A stretch of 6,933 nt of DNA from Syntrophomonas sp. (GTDB lineage: Bacteria > Bacillota > Syntrophomonadia > Syntrophomonadales > Syntrophomonadaceae), in assembly GCA_003558625.1 (NCBI GenBank), contig PWPP01000074.1:1-6933 (forward strand), given 5' to 3'. Below the pieces are notes generated by a model. The model ran no database searches and was not told where the DNA came from. It saw nothing but the letters and a program-made list of their open reading frames with translations. The translations under genes and the position numbers were made by a program. This document shows positions 1-6,633 of the stretch, piece after piece; the first letter of the stretch is position 1; every line of letters starts with the position of its first letter.

Positions 1-324
1 AGATGCCTCTACCTGTACCTGGACTTCCCCTCCCGGGAAATGGTAGAAGAAATCCTACTGCTGAAACTGCCCGGCATTCCCCAGCACCTGGCCCAGAAAG
101 TTTCCCAGGTGGGACGCCGCATCCGGGGCCTGGACTTAAAGAAACCCCCCAGCATCGCCGAGAGCATCGACTGGGCCTCCTCCCTGCTGTGGCTGGGCCG
201 GGAAGATGTGGATGTCGAATCCACCCTGCAGACCTTAAGCACCCTGGTCAAATACCATGAAGACCAGACCAAGATCCAGCGTATCATCTACAGCCGCCAG
301 GACCTGGAGTTTCCCCCCCGCTAA
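1..324 (+). CDS. MoxR/CoxD-type AAA+ ATPase, C-terminal part (5' end outside window)
   Basis: The frame is open from the left edge to TAA at 322-324 and shows the last 107 residues. It begins RCLYLYLDFPS and contains LKKPPSIAESIDWASSLL at about residues 46-63. Both stretches match what I know of the C-terminal lid region of MoxR-family AAA+ ATPases of the CoxD type, which work with VWA-domain partners. Walker A and B would lie upstream and cannot be seen. Family knowledge: these ATPases are cytoplasmic chaperones that use ATP to mature or insert metal into enzymes, as CoxD does for CO dehydrogenase. The next gene is a CoxE-type VWA protein starting 31 bp downstream with its own ribosome binding site, so the two probably form one operon. 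The substrate enzyme cannot be named from this window. The family call is fairly secure; the exact subfamily is inferred. Confidence 0.85.
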   Translation, partial: RCLYLYLDFPSREMVEEILLLKLPGIPQHLAQKVSQVGRRIRGLDLKKPPSIAESIDWASSLLWLGREDVDVESTLQTLSTLVKYHEDQTKIQRIIYSRQDLEFPPR

Positions 325-343
325 CCGGGGCTGATGTCAAATG

Positions 344-352
344 AGGGAGGAG
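344..352 (+). promoter_or_regulatory. Ribosome binding site deciding the VWA gene start
   Basis: AGGGAGGAG sits just before the ATG at 356, with GGAGG ending 5 bases upstream. The in-frame ATG at 341 lies ahead of this site and has no purine-rich motif of its own, so 356 is the better start. Confidence 0.7.
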
Positions 353-355
353 CAT

Positions 356-1459
356 ATGTCTGTTTTACATTATCTGCAAAGTTTTTTTCAGGAGCTGCGC
401 CATGAAGGAATCCCCGTCACCACCAGCCAGGTGAGGGACTGCTGCCAGGCGGTACTGCTGGTGGACTGGTCCAACAAGACCTATTTCTATTCCACCCTTC
501 TGGCCACCCTGGTCAAGGATTATGCCTACCAGCCGTCCTTTGACGAAGTGTTTGACAACTTCTTTGATGTCAATACCATGGAAGATTTCATCCAGCGTCG
601 CAGGAAACTGGGCCTGAAACCGGAGGAGGACTATTTTGAGGAAGAAACTGCGGTCAGCGACTTTGACCTGGGTATGGGTTCACCTATGGGCAACAGCAGC
701 TCGGCCCATTCCCCCGGGGGGAAAAAAAACCCCCTGGAGCAAGATTTCAGCCTGGCCAGCCTGGACGACATCCGCCGGCTGGAGGCCTTGTTTCCTCTTA
801 TGGCCCGGCGCCTGGCCAGCAAATTCGTCAAAAGGAAAAAAATGAACGACCACAACACCCTGGACTTCAGGCGCACCATCCGCAACAGCATGTCTACGGG
901 CGGAATCCCGGTTAACCTGTATACGGTGCAGAAAAGCAAGGAAAAATCGGTCATCTTAACCCTGTCCGACGTGTCGGGCTCGGTCATGAACTTCAGCTGT
1001 TTTTCCCTGGCCCTGGTAGCTTCCCTGGAAAAATTTTTCCGCCAGATCCATTCCTTTGCCTTTATCGATGAAGTGGACGACATCACAGGGCTGCTGCTCA
1101 GGGGAGACCCCCTGAACCTGCGCCGCCATGTTCTGGAAAAGTCCAAAGTGGTTGGCCAGAGAGGCTATACCAATTACGGCTATTCCCTGCGCGCGTTCTA
1201 TGAACGCCATCGCCAGTATCTAACCCCCAAGACCACCATCCTCATTTTCGGGGACGGCCGCAACAACTGGTTTGAAGTCGAAGCCGGGGTGTTAAAGGAG
1301 ATGCGGCGGCAGGTGAAAAAAATCTACTGGTTTAACCCCGAGGCCGAGATGCTTTGGGGATCCGGTGACAGCGTGATGCAGGTTTATGCCGAGGTCTGTG
1401 ATAAAGCCTTTGCCTGTACCAATATCCTGGAGCTGGAGCAAGCCCTGTCCCAGATATAA
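356..1459 (+). CDS. CoxE-type VWA-domain protein, MoxR partner
   Basis: A 367-aa protein if started at ATG 356, with no signal peptide, so probably cytoplasmic. The N-terminal part (about residues 1-110) is typical of CoxE-like proteins. A low-complexity linker rich in Ser, Gly, Pro and Lys follows at about residues 105-125. The C-terminal VWA domain has a MIDAS motif DVSGS at residues 205-209, the threonine of TNYG at 272 and the GDGRNN segment at 299-304, which fits metal-ion-dependent ligand binding. Family knowledge: CoxE-like VWA proteins pair with MoxR/CoxD ATPases to mature metalloenzymes, best known for the Mo-Cu CO dehydrogenase. The preceding gene is that ATPase. No structural enzyme gene is visible, so the client is unknown and coxE is not assigned as a symbol. 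The linker is encoded over runs of C5, G6, A8 and C5 (711-734), an oddity discussed as a finding. Confidence 0.88.
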   Translation: MSVLHYLQSFFQELRHEGIPVTTSQVRDCCQAVLLVDWSNKTYFYSTLLATLVKDYAYQPSFDEVFDNFFDVNTMEDFIQRRRKLGLKPEEDYFEEETAVSDFDLGMGSPMGNSSSAHSPGGKKNPLEQDFSLASLDDIRRLEALFPLMARRLASKFVKRKKMNDHNTLDFRRTIRNSMSTGGIPVNLYTVQKSKEKSVILTLSDVSGSVMNFSCFSLALVASLEKFFRQIHSFAFIDEVDDITGLLLRGDPLNLRRHVLEKSKVVGQRGYTNYGYSLRAFYERHRQYLTPKTTILIFGDGRNNWFEVEAGVLKEMRRQVKKIYWFNPEAEMLWGSGDSVMQVYAEVCDKAFACTNILELEQALSQI

Positions 1460-1875
1460 CTCCCGGGGACCAGCCTGTCTCCATCGTACCAGGGGGCAGG
1501 AACCCTGGCTCCGGCTCCGGCCCTGCCCGGACCTCATGGCAAGGGCTGCGGTCCCGGTCCCAGAACCCCGCGCCTACCACCTCACTACCATGGTATACCC
1601 CAGAGCACCGCTTCTGTGACGATGCCGGAGTTTTTTTACGCGGCCGTCGCCGGTTATAAGAAACCAGCCGGATGGGGAGAGCCTTTCCCGGGGCAGAACA
1701 AGGCCTTGTTCCCGCTTGCCTGCGGATTCAGGTTCCTCTTTAGCGGAAAAGGGATTGCAAAGGGTGAGGAAGGCCGCGGCCCCTCAACACATTTCGGGTG
1801 CTTTTTTAGAGGGGAACAGGGCGATAATAGCGAATAGGCAAAGAAATGAAAATACGCCATAAGGAGTCGGATACC
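1460..1875. other. Gene-free stretch: pepF leader with possible stem-loops
   Basis: No convincing gene is present: the short frames here have no good ribosome binding site and no recognisable protein character. What can be seen is GGGCAGG/CCTGCCC (1494-1500 and 1522-1528), the palindrome TACCATGGTA (1586-1595), and a T7 run at 1631-1637 that could end transcription of the VWA operon but has only poor pairing before it. Then come GCCTT/AAGGC (1681-1685 and 1700-1704), TTCCTC/GAGGAA (1733-1738 and 1766-1771) and CCCCTC/GAGGGG (1780-1785 and 1809-1814). GATAAT at 1823-1828 resembles a -10 box but lacks a good -35 box. I do not recognise a known riboswitch or small RNA. Confidence 0.4.
1861..1866 (+). 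promoter_or_regulatory. Ribosome binding site deciding the pepF start
   Basis: AAGGAG lies 9 bases before ATG 1876. The upstream in-frame ATG at 1846 has only a weak purine stretch before it and would add ten residues (MKIRHKESDT) that PepF proteins do not normally carry. Confidence 0.6.
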
Positions 1876-3669
1876 ATGAGACAAATCAAAACCCGTTCCG
1901 AAATTCCCGACCAATATACGTGGAACCTGGAAGAGATCTATGCCTCTCTTACGGACTGGGAACAGGATTACCAGTCGGTGAAAGAGGACCTGCCCCGGCT
2001 GGCCCCCTTCCGGGAAAAATCGACCGCTTCTCCCCTGGAACTGTGGTCCGTGCTGCAGCTGTCGGAGCAACTGGAAAGGACGATTGCCCGGCTATTTGTC
2101 TATTCCCGCATGAAACGGGATGAAGACAACAACAACTCCGCCTATCAGGCCCTGTTTGACCGGGCGGAAGCCCTGAGTATCGAGTTTGGCACTGCCAGTT
2201 CCTTTATCGTTCCCGAAATCTCCTCCCTGGAGTCCGAGACCCTGGCCCGGTTCCAGGAGCAGGAACCCCGGCTGTGTCTCTACCGCCATTATTTTGACCA
2301 GATCATGCGCCAAAAGGAGCACATTTTGCCCCCGGGGGAGGAAAGACTGCTGGCCATGGCCGGGGATCTGTCCATGACTTCCTCCCATGTTTTCAATATG
2401 CTGAACAACGCCGACCTGACGTTCCCCACCATGCTGAACGAGGAGGGAGAGGAAATTGAAATTACCAAGGGCCGCTTTGCCGGACTTATGGAAAGCCGGG
2501 ACCGCCGGGTGCGGGAGGAGGCCTTCCGGGGCCTTTACAGCTCCTACATGGGACTGAAAAATACCCTGGCCACCACCCTGTCCTCCAGCGTGAAAAAAGA
2601 CATTTTCCATGCCCGGGCCCGCAATTATCCCTCGGCCCTGGAAGCTTCCCTATTCGCGGACAAAGTCCCGGTGGCCGTTTATGACCAGCTCATTGCCAGT
2701 GTCCATGACAACCTGGAAGCCATGTACCGCTATGTGCGCCTGCGGCAGAAAGTGCTGCAGCTGGAGGAGCTGCACATGTATGACCTCTACACTCCCCTGC
2801 TGCAGGAATATCGCATGCAGGTCCCCTATGAAGAGGCCCGGGAAATGGTGCTGAACGGGGTACAGGTCCTGGGAGACGATTACCGGACTACCGTGGAAAA
2901 AGCCTTCAGCTCCGGCTGGATCGATGTGTATGAAAACAAGGGCAAAACCGGGGGGGCCTATTCCTGGGGCACTTACGACACCCTGCCCTACATCCTCATG
3001 AACTATGACAACAAAATCAATGATGTCTTTACCCTGGCCCACGAACTGGGGCACTCCCTGCACAGCTATTATTCCGACCGCAATCAGCCCTGGATCTACA
3101 GCCAGTATCCCATCCTCCTGGCCGAAGTGGCCTCTACTGTCAATGAATCCCTGCTTATCGATTACCTGTTGGAGAAAAGCAAAGATAAAAACCAGAAGAT
3201 CTTTTTGCTCAACTACTACCTGGAACAGTACCGTGGCACCGTTTACCGCCAGACCATGTTTGCCGAGTTTGAAAAAATTATCCACCGGGAAGTGGAACAG
3301 GGCGGGGTGCTGACTCCGGAATACCTGAGCTCCACCTACCGGGACCTGAACCGGCTCTATTACGGCCCGGACATGGTACTGGACCCGGAAATCGTGTGGG
3401 AATGGGCCCGGATCCCCCATTTCTACTCCGCGTTTTATGTGTACAAATATGCCACCGGTTTCGCCGCCGCCGGGGCCTTGAAGAAACAGATCCTGACCCG
3501 GGGACGGGAAGGAGTGGACCGCTACCTGCAGTTTTTGAGTGCCGGCTGCTCCGATTATCCCATTGCCCTCCTGCAGCAGGCAGGTGTTGATCTCACCACC
3601 CCCGGACCAGTCAATGATGCCCTGGAGCATTTTTCCGGCCTGGTGACCCAGCTGGAAGAGCTATTATAA
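1876..3669 (+). CDS. pepF: Oligoendopeptidase F (peptidase family M3)
   Basis: A 597-aa protein, the usual length for PepF (about 600). It starts MRQIKTRSEIPDQYTWNLEE, a typical PepF beginning. The N-terminal oligopeptidase-F domain covers roughly the first 200 residues and the M3 catalytic domain the rest. The zinc motif HELGH is at residues 389-393, with Glu390 the expected catalytic base. The third zinc ligand is probably Glu417 in LAEVASTVNE. The conserved segment IPHFYSAFYVYKYATG near residues 513-528 (His515) supplies the Tyr/His groups thought to stabilise the transition state in this family. No signal peptide is seen, so it is cytoplasmic. Family knowledge: PepF cleaves short peptides of roughly 7-17 residues and serves peptide turnover. 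It appears to be a single-gene unit, with a long untranslated leader and a convergent gene downstream. Confidence 0.95.
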   Translation: MRQIKTRSEIPDQYTWNLEEIYASLTDWEQDYQSVKEDLPRLAPFREKSTASPLELWSVLQLSEQLERTIARLFVYSRMKRDEDNNNSAYQALFDRAEALSIEFGTASSFIVPEISSLESETLARFQEQEPRLCLYRHYFDQIMRQKEHILPPGEERLLAMAGDLSMTSSHVFNMLNNADLTFPTMLNEEGEEIEITKGRFAGLMESRDRRVREEAFRGLYSSYMGLKNTLATTLSSSVKKDIFHARARNYPSALEASLFADKVPVAVYDQLIASVHDNLEAMYRYVRLRQKVLQLEELHMYDLYTPLLQEYRMQVPYEEAREMVLNGVQVLGDDYRTTVEKAFSSGWIDVYENKGKTGGAYSWGTYDTLPYILMNYDNKINDVFTLAHELGHSLHSYYSDRNQPWIYSQYPILLAEVASTVNESLLIDYLLEKSKDKNQKIFLLNYYLEQYRGTVYRQTMFAEFEKIIHREVEQGGVLTPEYLSSTYRDLNRLYYGPDMVLDPEIVWEWARIPHFYSAFYVYKYATGFAAAGALKKQILTRGREGVDRYLQFLSAGCSDYPIALLQQAGVDLTTPGPVNDALEHFSGLVTQLEELL

Positions 3670-3848
3670 AAAATGGATCTTTCTGTATCTGGAACCGAAG
3701 CGGAAGGGGACCGGTGAAGCGGGGCCGGCATACCCCTATCCCCGGGTTTTTCGGGTCCCGGAACATGAGGAACCGCAGCAGGGCTCTACGTATTTTTTTA
3801 AAAAAAGCCGGGTAGGGCAGGAATTAGGACCCCATCCTCACGGGGGGC
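3670..3848. other. Convergent gap with T7-A7 tract, possible weak two-way termination
   Basis: This separates pepF from the converging methyltransferase gene. A run of seven T (3793-3799) followed by seven A (3800-3806) would give a U-rich tract to transcripts from either side. The pairing before each tract is poor: only short stems such as GGGT/ACCC on the minus strand. Termination here is therefore a guess from position and tract, not from a good hairpin. Confidence 0.25.
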
Positions 3849-4475
3849 TTATTTTTCTTTTCGGGCCAGCAGCACCGCAAATACCCCCTGTCCCACCCCG
3901 TCCCTTGCCGGCTGCAGCCGGTCCTCCCGGGTAAAGACGGTCTGTTTGCGCGCCAGGATGGTAAATCCGGCGGCCTCCAGCCGGGCTTCCAACTCCGCCG
4001 CCGAATGAAACCGGGCCTCCCGATAAAAAAGGCTGCTTTCCCTGTTTTCCTCATAGATCCTGCCCAGGGGCGTTTCCCGGTCGATGAAGGCCACCACCAG
4101 GCTACCTCCCGGAACCAGGATCCTCTTTATTTCTTCCAGCCCCCGGCCTACATCGGTAAGGAAACAATCCACCGTCACCATCAGGGCCAGGTCATAATTG
4201 CTATCCTTAAGGGGGAGCTCTTCCACCCGTCCCCTGATGACCTCAATTCCCCGGGCCCGGGCCCGGCGGGCCATGTTTTCCGAGGGCTCTACCCCCTCTT
4301 TGATGCCCAAACGGGAAGCAAAAATTCCGGTCCCCACCCCGATTTCTACCGCCTTTTCCGCCGGGGGAAGCACCTGCCGGATGGCTTCTAGCTCCGATTC
4401 CAACAACCCCTGGTTTTCCTCAAACCAGGCTTCATACAACTCCGTGTTCCGGTCAAAAACATCGACGGGATCCAT
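3849..4475 (-). CDS. Class I SAM-dependent methyltransferase
   Basis: A 208-aa protein if started at the ATG at 4475-4473, which has AAGGGAGGG eight bases upstream (4492-4484). The frame stays open much further upstream but runs through the divergent promoter region and lacks any ribosome binding site, so the longer form is rejected. The SAM-binding motif I is VEIGVGTGI at residues 43-51, followed by GVEPS (61-65), where Glu63 fits the acidic residue that binds the SAM ribose. A later LVPGGSLVVAFID segment is the usual post-motif strand of this fold. The N-terminus (FDRNTELYEAWFEENQ) is common in UbiE/type-11-like methyltransferases of anaerobes. The substrate cannot be told from sequence. 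It is a stand-alone gene, divergent from the MBL lipoprotein gene and convergent with pepF. Confidence 0.88.
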   Translation of the reverse strand: MDPVDVFDRNTELYEAWFEENQGLLESELEAIRQVLPPAEKAVEIGVGTGIFASRLGIKEGVEPSENMARRARARGIEVIRGRVEELPLKDSNYDLALMVTVDCFLTDVGRGLEEIKRILVPGGSLVVAFIDRETPLGRIYEENRESSLFYREARFHSAAELEARLEAAGFTILARKQTVFTREDRLQPARDGVGQGVFAVLLARKEK

Positions 4476-4560
4476 GCCAAGAGCCCTCCCTTCGTATCTC
4501 GCCGGCCCCTTTGCCGGGCAGAAAGCCCAACGGGGACCCGCAGCCTTAAAACAGCTGTAA

Positions 4561-4588
4561 TTACCATGAAACCATGATACCATGGTAA
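4561..4588. promoter_or_regulatory. 28-bp dyad element with three 8-bp iterations, candidate operator
   Basis: TTACCATG (4561-4568) is the exact reverse complement of CATGGTAA (4581-4588), and a CATG lies at the centre of symmetry (4573-4576). Read as direct repeats, the same bases form TACCATGA, AACCATGA and TACCATGG in tandem. It lies 38 bp upstream of the MBL lipoprotein start and 85 bp upstream of the divergent methyltransferase start, a place where a regulator could act on both. No regulator is known; the operator role is inferred. Confidence 0.45.
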
Positions 4589-4626
4589 GGAAACAGTCCC
4601 TCATTTCAGGTGAAGGAGAAAAAACC

Positions 4627-5730
4627 ATGAAAACGAAAAAACGGTTGGTCCTGGCCCTTTTGTTCTGCTGCATCCTGCTCCTGGCCGCCTGCAGCACCGG
4701 TGGCAAGTCTCCGGAACGGGGCAGCCTGCCGGGGCCGGGCCATTTGCAGGTGCATTTTATCGACGTGGGCCAGGGAGATGCCATCCTGATCCGCCTGCCC
4801 GAGGGGGAAACCATCCTGATCGATGCCGGGGATCCCGGCCAGGGAGAGCATGTGGTCCGGTATGTAAAAGGGCAGGGGATCAGTAAAATCCATCATCTCA
4901 TTGCCACCCATCCCCATGCCGATCATATCGGGGGATTGCCGGCCGTCATCTTGAACCTCGATATCGGGCGGGTATATATGCCCCGGGCCACCCATACCAC
5001 CCGAACCTACGAAAACCTGCTCCTGACTCTGAAAAACAAGGGCCTGAAAGCTACCGAAACCCGGGCCGGGATCCGCCTGGAAACAGAACCGGCTGTCACG
5101 GCCGTTTTTGTGGCTCCCAACCACCCGCCCTATGAAAATCTCAATGACTACAGTGCCGTTTTACACCTGCAGTTTGGCGGGCACGCCTTTCTTTTCACCG
5201 GGGATGCCACCCCCCTGTCGGGACAGGAGATCCTGGACACGGGGCAACCCATCAAGGCCCAGGTACTGCAGATACCTCACCATGGCAGCAGCAACAGTGC
5301 CGCCTGTGCGGAGTTTTTATCCGCGGTCTCCCCCCAAACCGGGGTCATCTCCCTGGGGTCAGATAATCCCTACGGCCACCCCCACCGGGAAATCATGGAG
5401 CTGTTGGACACTGCCGGGATTGAAGTATGGCGCACCGACCGACACGGGACCATCGTATTCTACAGTGACGGGCAAAACCTGGTGGCGGAGCCGGAGCGGC
5501 TGCACCAAGATCGGGGAAATAGCGACTCTTTCCCCGATCTGGTTCCCGGGAAGGATGCCGCCCCCCCAGACGCCGGGCCCGGTAACGCCTATATCGGTAA
5601 TGCCAACAGCGGGGTTCTTCACCGGCCAGATTGCACCGGTCTGCCCCTGGAACATAACCGCATCTATTTCGAAAAACGGTACCAGGCCCTGGACCAGGGC
5701 TACCGCCCCTGTCAGAACTGCAATCCCTAG
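4627..5730 (+). CDS. ComEC-like MBL-fold lipoprotein with C-terminal Ada-like metal-binding domain
   Basis: A 367-aa protein if started at ATG 4627, with AAGGAG eight bases upstream (4613-4618). An in-frame ATG at 4582 lies inside the dyad element and has no binding site. Residues 1-22 form a lipoprotein signal: KTKKR, a hydrophobic stretch, then lipobox LAAC with Cys22, so the protein should be anchored outside the membrane. The metallo-beta-lactamase domain (about residues 38-280) has FIDVGQGDA, the metal motif THPHADH (His95, His97, Asp99, His100), Asp193 in TGDA and HHGSS (His218, His219). This pattern matches the ComEC/Rec2 C-terminal MBL domain. After a Pro/Gly/Asp-rich linker, residues about 322-367 form a small domain with His332, Cys336, Cys362 and Cys365 (YIGNANS, HRPDC, YRPCQNC). 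It resembles the Ada-type zinc domain found at the ends of other secreted enzymes. No ComEC membrane channel part is present. The substrate (nucleic acid or other phosphoester) is inferred. Confidence 0.9.
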   Translation: MKTKKRLVLALLFCCILLLAACSTGGKSPERGSLPGPGHLQVHFIDVGQGDAILIRLPEGETILIDAGDPGQGEHVVRYVKGQGISKIHHLIATHPHADHIGGLPAVILNLDIGRVYMPRATHTTRTYENLLLTLKNKGLKATETRAGIRLETEPAVTAVFVAPNHPPYENLNDYSAVLHLQFGGHAFLFTGDATPLSGQEILDTGQPIKAQVLQIPHHGSSNSAACAEFLSAVSPQTGVISLGSDNPYGHPHREIMELLDTAGIEVWRTDRHGTIVFYSDGQNLVAEPERLHQDRGNSDSFPDLVPGKDAAPPDAGPGNAYIGNANSGVLHRPDCTGLPLEHNRIYFEKRYQALDQGYRPCQNCNP

Positions 5731-5741
5731 GAGGAGATACC

Positions 5742-5939
5742 ATGTTTATTATCGACCGCTTTGAAGGCGCTATGGTGGTTTTGGAATATGAGGGTCACAC
5801 TTATACCCTACCCCGTAAAATCCTTCCCCCGGGAACCCGGGAAGGCGACGTGCTCCGGGCGGCCTTTCTTGTTGATGCCCCGGCCACTGCCAAGCGCCGG
5901 GAGCGGATCAAACAGCTGGAAGAAGACGTGTTTGAGTAG
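5742..5939 (+). CDS. DUF3006 small protein
   Basis: A 65-aa protein with no signal peptide or membrane segment. It starts MFIIDRFEGAMVVLEYEG, continues with YTLPRKILPPGTREGDVLR and ends with a charged helix ATAKRRERIKQLEEDVFE. This order (RFEG start, acidic beta segment, LP and EGDVL turn, then a basic/acidic helix) is the DUF3006 pattern. DUF3006 genes are regularly found directly after genes for MBL-fold ComEC-like proteins, as here. The ribosome binding site AGGAGG (5729-5734) overlaps the upstream stop codon and lies seven bases before the ATG, so translation is probably coupled to the MBL gene. Function is unknown; a partner role for the MBL protein is suggested by position, although that protein is predicted to be exported while this one is not. 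Confidence 0.85.
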   Translation: MFIIDRFEGAMVVLEYEGHTYTLPRKILPPGTREGDVLRAAFLVDAPATAKRRERIKQLEEDVFE

Positions 5940-5963
5940 CAGGGCCGGCAGCCCAACGTTTTC

Positions 5964-5990
5964 GCAGGGCATGCGGTTCTTGCCCCCTGC
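5964..5990 (+). terminator. Weak hairpin after the MBL-DUF3006 unit
   Basis: GCAGGG (5964-5969) pairs with CCCTGC (5985-5990). Two more pairs are possible if CC is bulged. It lies 25 bp after the DUF3006 stop, the right place for an operon end, but it is followed only by TTATCCCTTC, not a real T run. Confidence 0.28.
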
Positions 5991-6041
5991 TTATCCCTTC
6001 ATGTAAAAAATCAATTGGAATTTGGTGGCAGCAACGAAAAT

Positions 6042-6065
6042 CCGCGACGCCTGCAGGCGCCGCGG
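6042..6065 (-). terminator. Strong 24-bp hairpin, terminator candidate for the leftward gene
   Basis: CCGCGACGCC and GGCGCCGCGG flank a TGCA loop, giving a ten-position stem with one A/C mismatch. Read on the minus strand the stem is followed by ATTTTCGTT, so it could end transcription of the 133-aa gene, whose stop is about 80 bp away. On the plus strand it is followed by AACTCCTC, so it would not work well in that direction. Confidence 0.48.
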
Positions 6066-6146
6066 AACTCCTCTCCCGGGGTTTAGGGTTTCTTCCTCTG
6101 GCATACAGGGACCTTAAGCACCGAGCGGTTTCATGCGGATCCGGCT

Positions 6147-6548
6147 CTAGACGCTTTCCAGATCAACCGGGGTGTATTTTTTATTGAAGGCCGGCAGGGC
6201 AGCCCGGTGTGGAGCCGGCACCTCGTTCAGTCCCAGCTTCTCCCGCAGGGACTCTGCCAGGGCAACATGCCATTCCCCCTCATCAGCGGCACAATCCCCT
6301 CCCGGCAGCAGCCGGGCCTGGGCCGGCAGGGCCATGAGCACTGCTGCGGCACCGCTGGCAGGATTGATGACCCGCACCTTTCCCCCCAGAGGAATTTGCA
6401 GCCGTACTCTCACTTCGTGGGGCAGGGCCGCCACCGTTCCCTCTCCCTGGCGGCAGTCCAGCCACACCTGCGAATCATATACGGCGATGTTTTCCAGTCT
6501 GACCCCGGATGAACCCTGACCGGGCACGGATTGATCTCCGGGATGCAT
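6147..6548 (-). CDS. Hypothetical protein, 133 aa, not recognised
   Basis: Started at the ATG at 6548-6546 because AAGGAGGGG (6562-6554) lies at ideal distance; longer forms would begin inside the upstream palindrome. The first 15 residues are Gly/Pro/Ser/Gln-rich and look disordered. The middle (about residues 16-85, RLENIAVYDSQVWLDC to INPASGAAAVLMALPAQARL) alternates polar and hydrophobic residues and looks like a small beta-barrel. A helix with ALAESLREKLGLNEV follows, and the tail ends FNKKYTPVDLESV. There is no signal peptide or membrane segment, so it is probably cytoplasmic. It holds two Cys residues but no CxxC motif. I do not recognise a family. It is a single gene, divergent from the lipoprotein unit to the right and possibly under shared control. 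The coding call rests on the strong ribosome binding site and protein-like composition. Confidence 0.68.
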   Translation of the reverse strand: MHPGDQSVPGQGSSGVRLENIAVYDSQVWLDCRQGEGTVAALPHEVRVRLQIPLGGKVRVINPASGAAAVLMALPAQARLLPGGDCAADEGEWHVALAESLREKLGLNEVPAPHRAALPAFNKKYTPVDLESV

Positions 6549-6633
6549 AAAATCCCCTCCTTGCATTGTCTGGTTCCCATTATCTTCCCTATCGCATAAC
6601 GGCATCCCTGCCCCGGGGTGGGAATTTGGTGCC

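Noticed and set aside
1605..1637. Intrinsic terminator for the VWA operon ending in T7 at 1631-1637
   Set aside because: The T run is good, but the best stems before it (CAGA/TCTG, or GCACCG/CGATGC with a mismatch) are short and not next to the run, so it is not listed as a separate terminator.
1635..1660. Promoter TTTACG / TATAAG before pepF
   Set aside because: The spacing between the hexamers is only 14 bases and both deviate from consensus.
1616..1837. 73-codon frame in the pepF leader
   Set aside because: There is no ribosome binding site before its ATG, the composition is not protein-like, and it ends just before pepF. It was not kept as a gene.
1654..2070. 138-codon minus-strand frame across the pepF leader and 5' end
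   Set aside because: More than half is antisense to pepF coding sequence, and no start signal or motif is seen.
2650..3630. Long open frame of 326 codons on the minus strand inside pepF
   Set aside because: It is antisense to a fully supported PepF catalytic domain, has no recognisable motif, and arises from GC-rich codon bias that removes stops on the opposite strand.
4476..4814. N-terminal extension of the methyltransferase frame to 4814
   Set aside because: The extension runs through the dyad element and antisense to the lipoprotein signal region. The ATG at 4475 has a good ribosome binding site and matches the family's usual start.
5108..5764. Open frame of 218 codons on the plus strand, out of frame with the MBL gene
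   Set aside because: It overlaps conserved MBL and Ada-like motifs in the real frame and its protein is rich in Pro, Arg and Trp with no domain character.
6172..6519. 115-codon plus-strand frame opposite the 133-aa gene
   Set aside because: It lacks a ribosome binding site and looks like low-complexity Ser/Arg/Ala. The minus-strand frame has the strong start signal.
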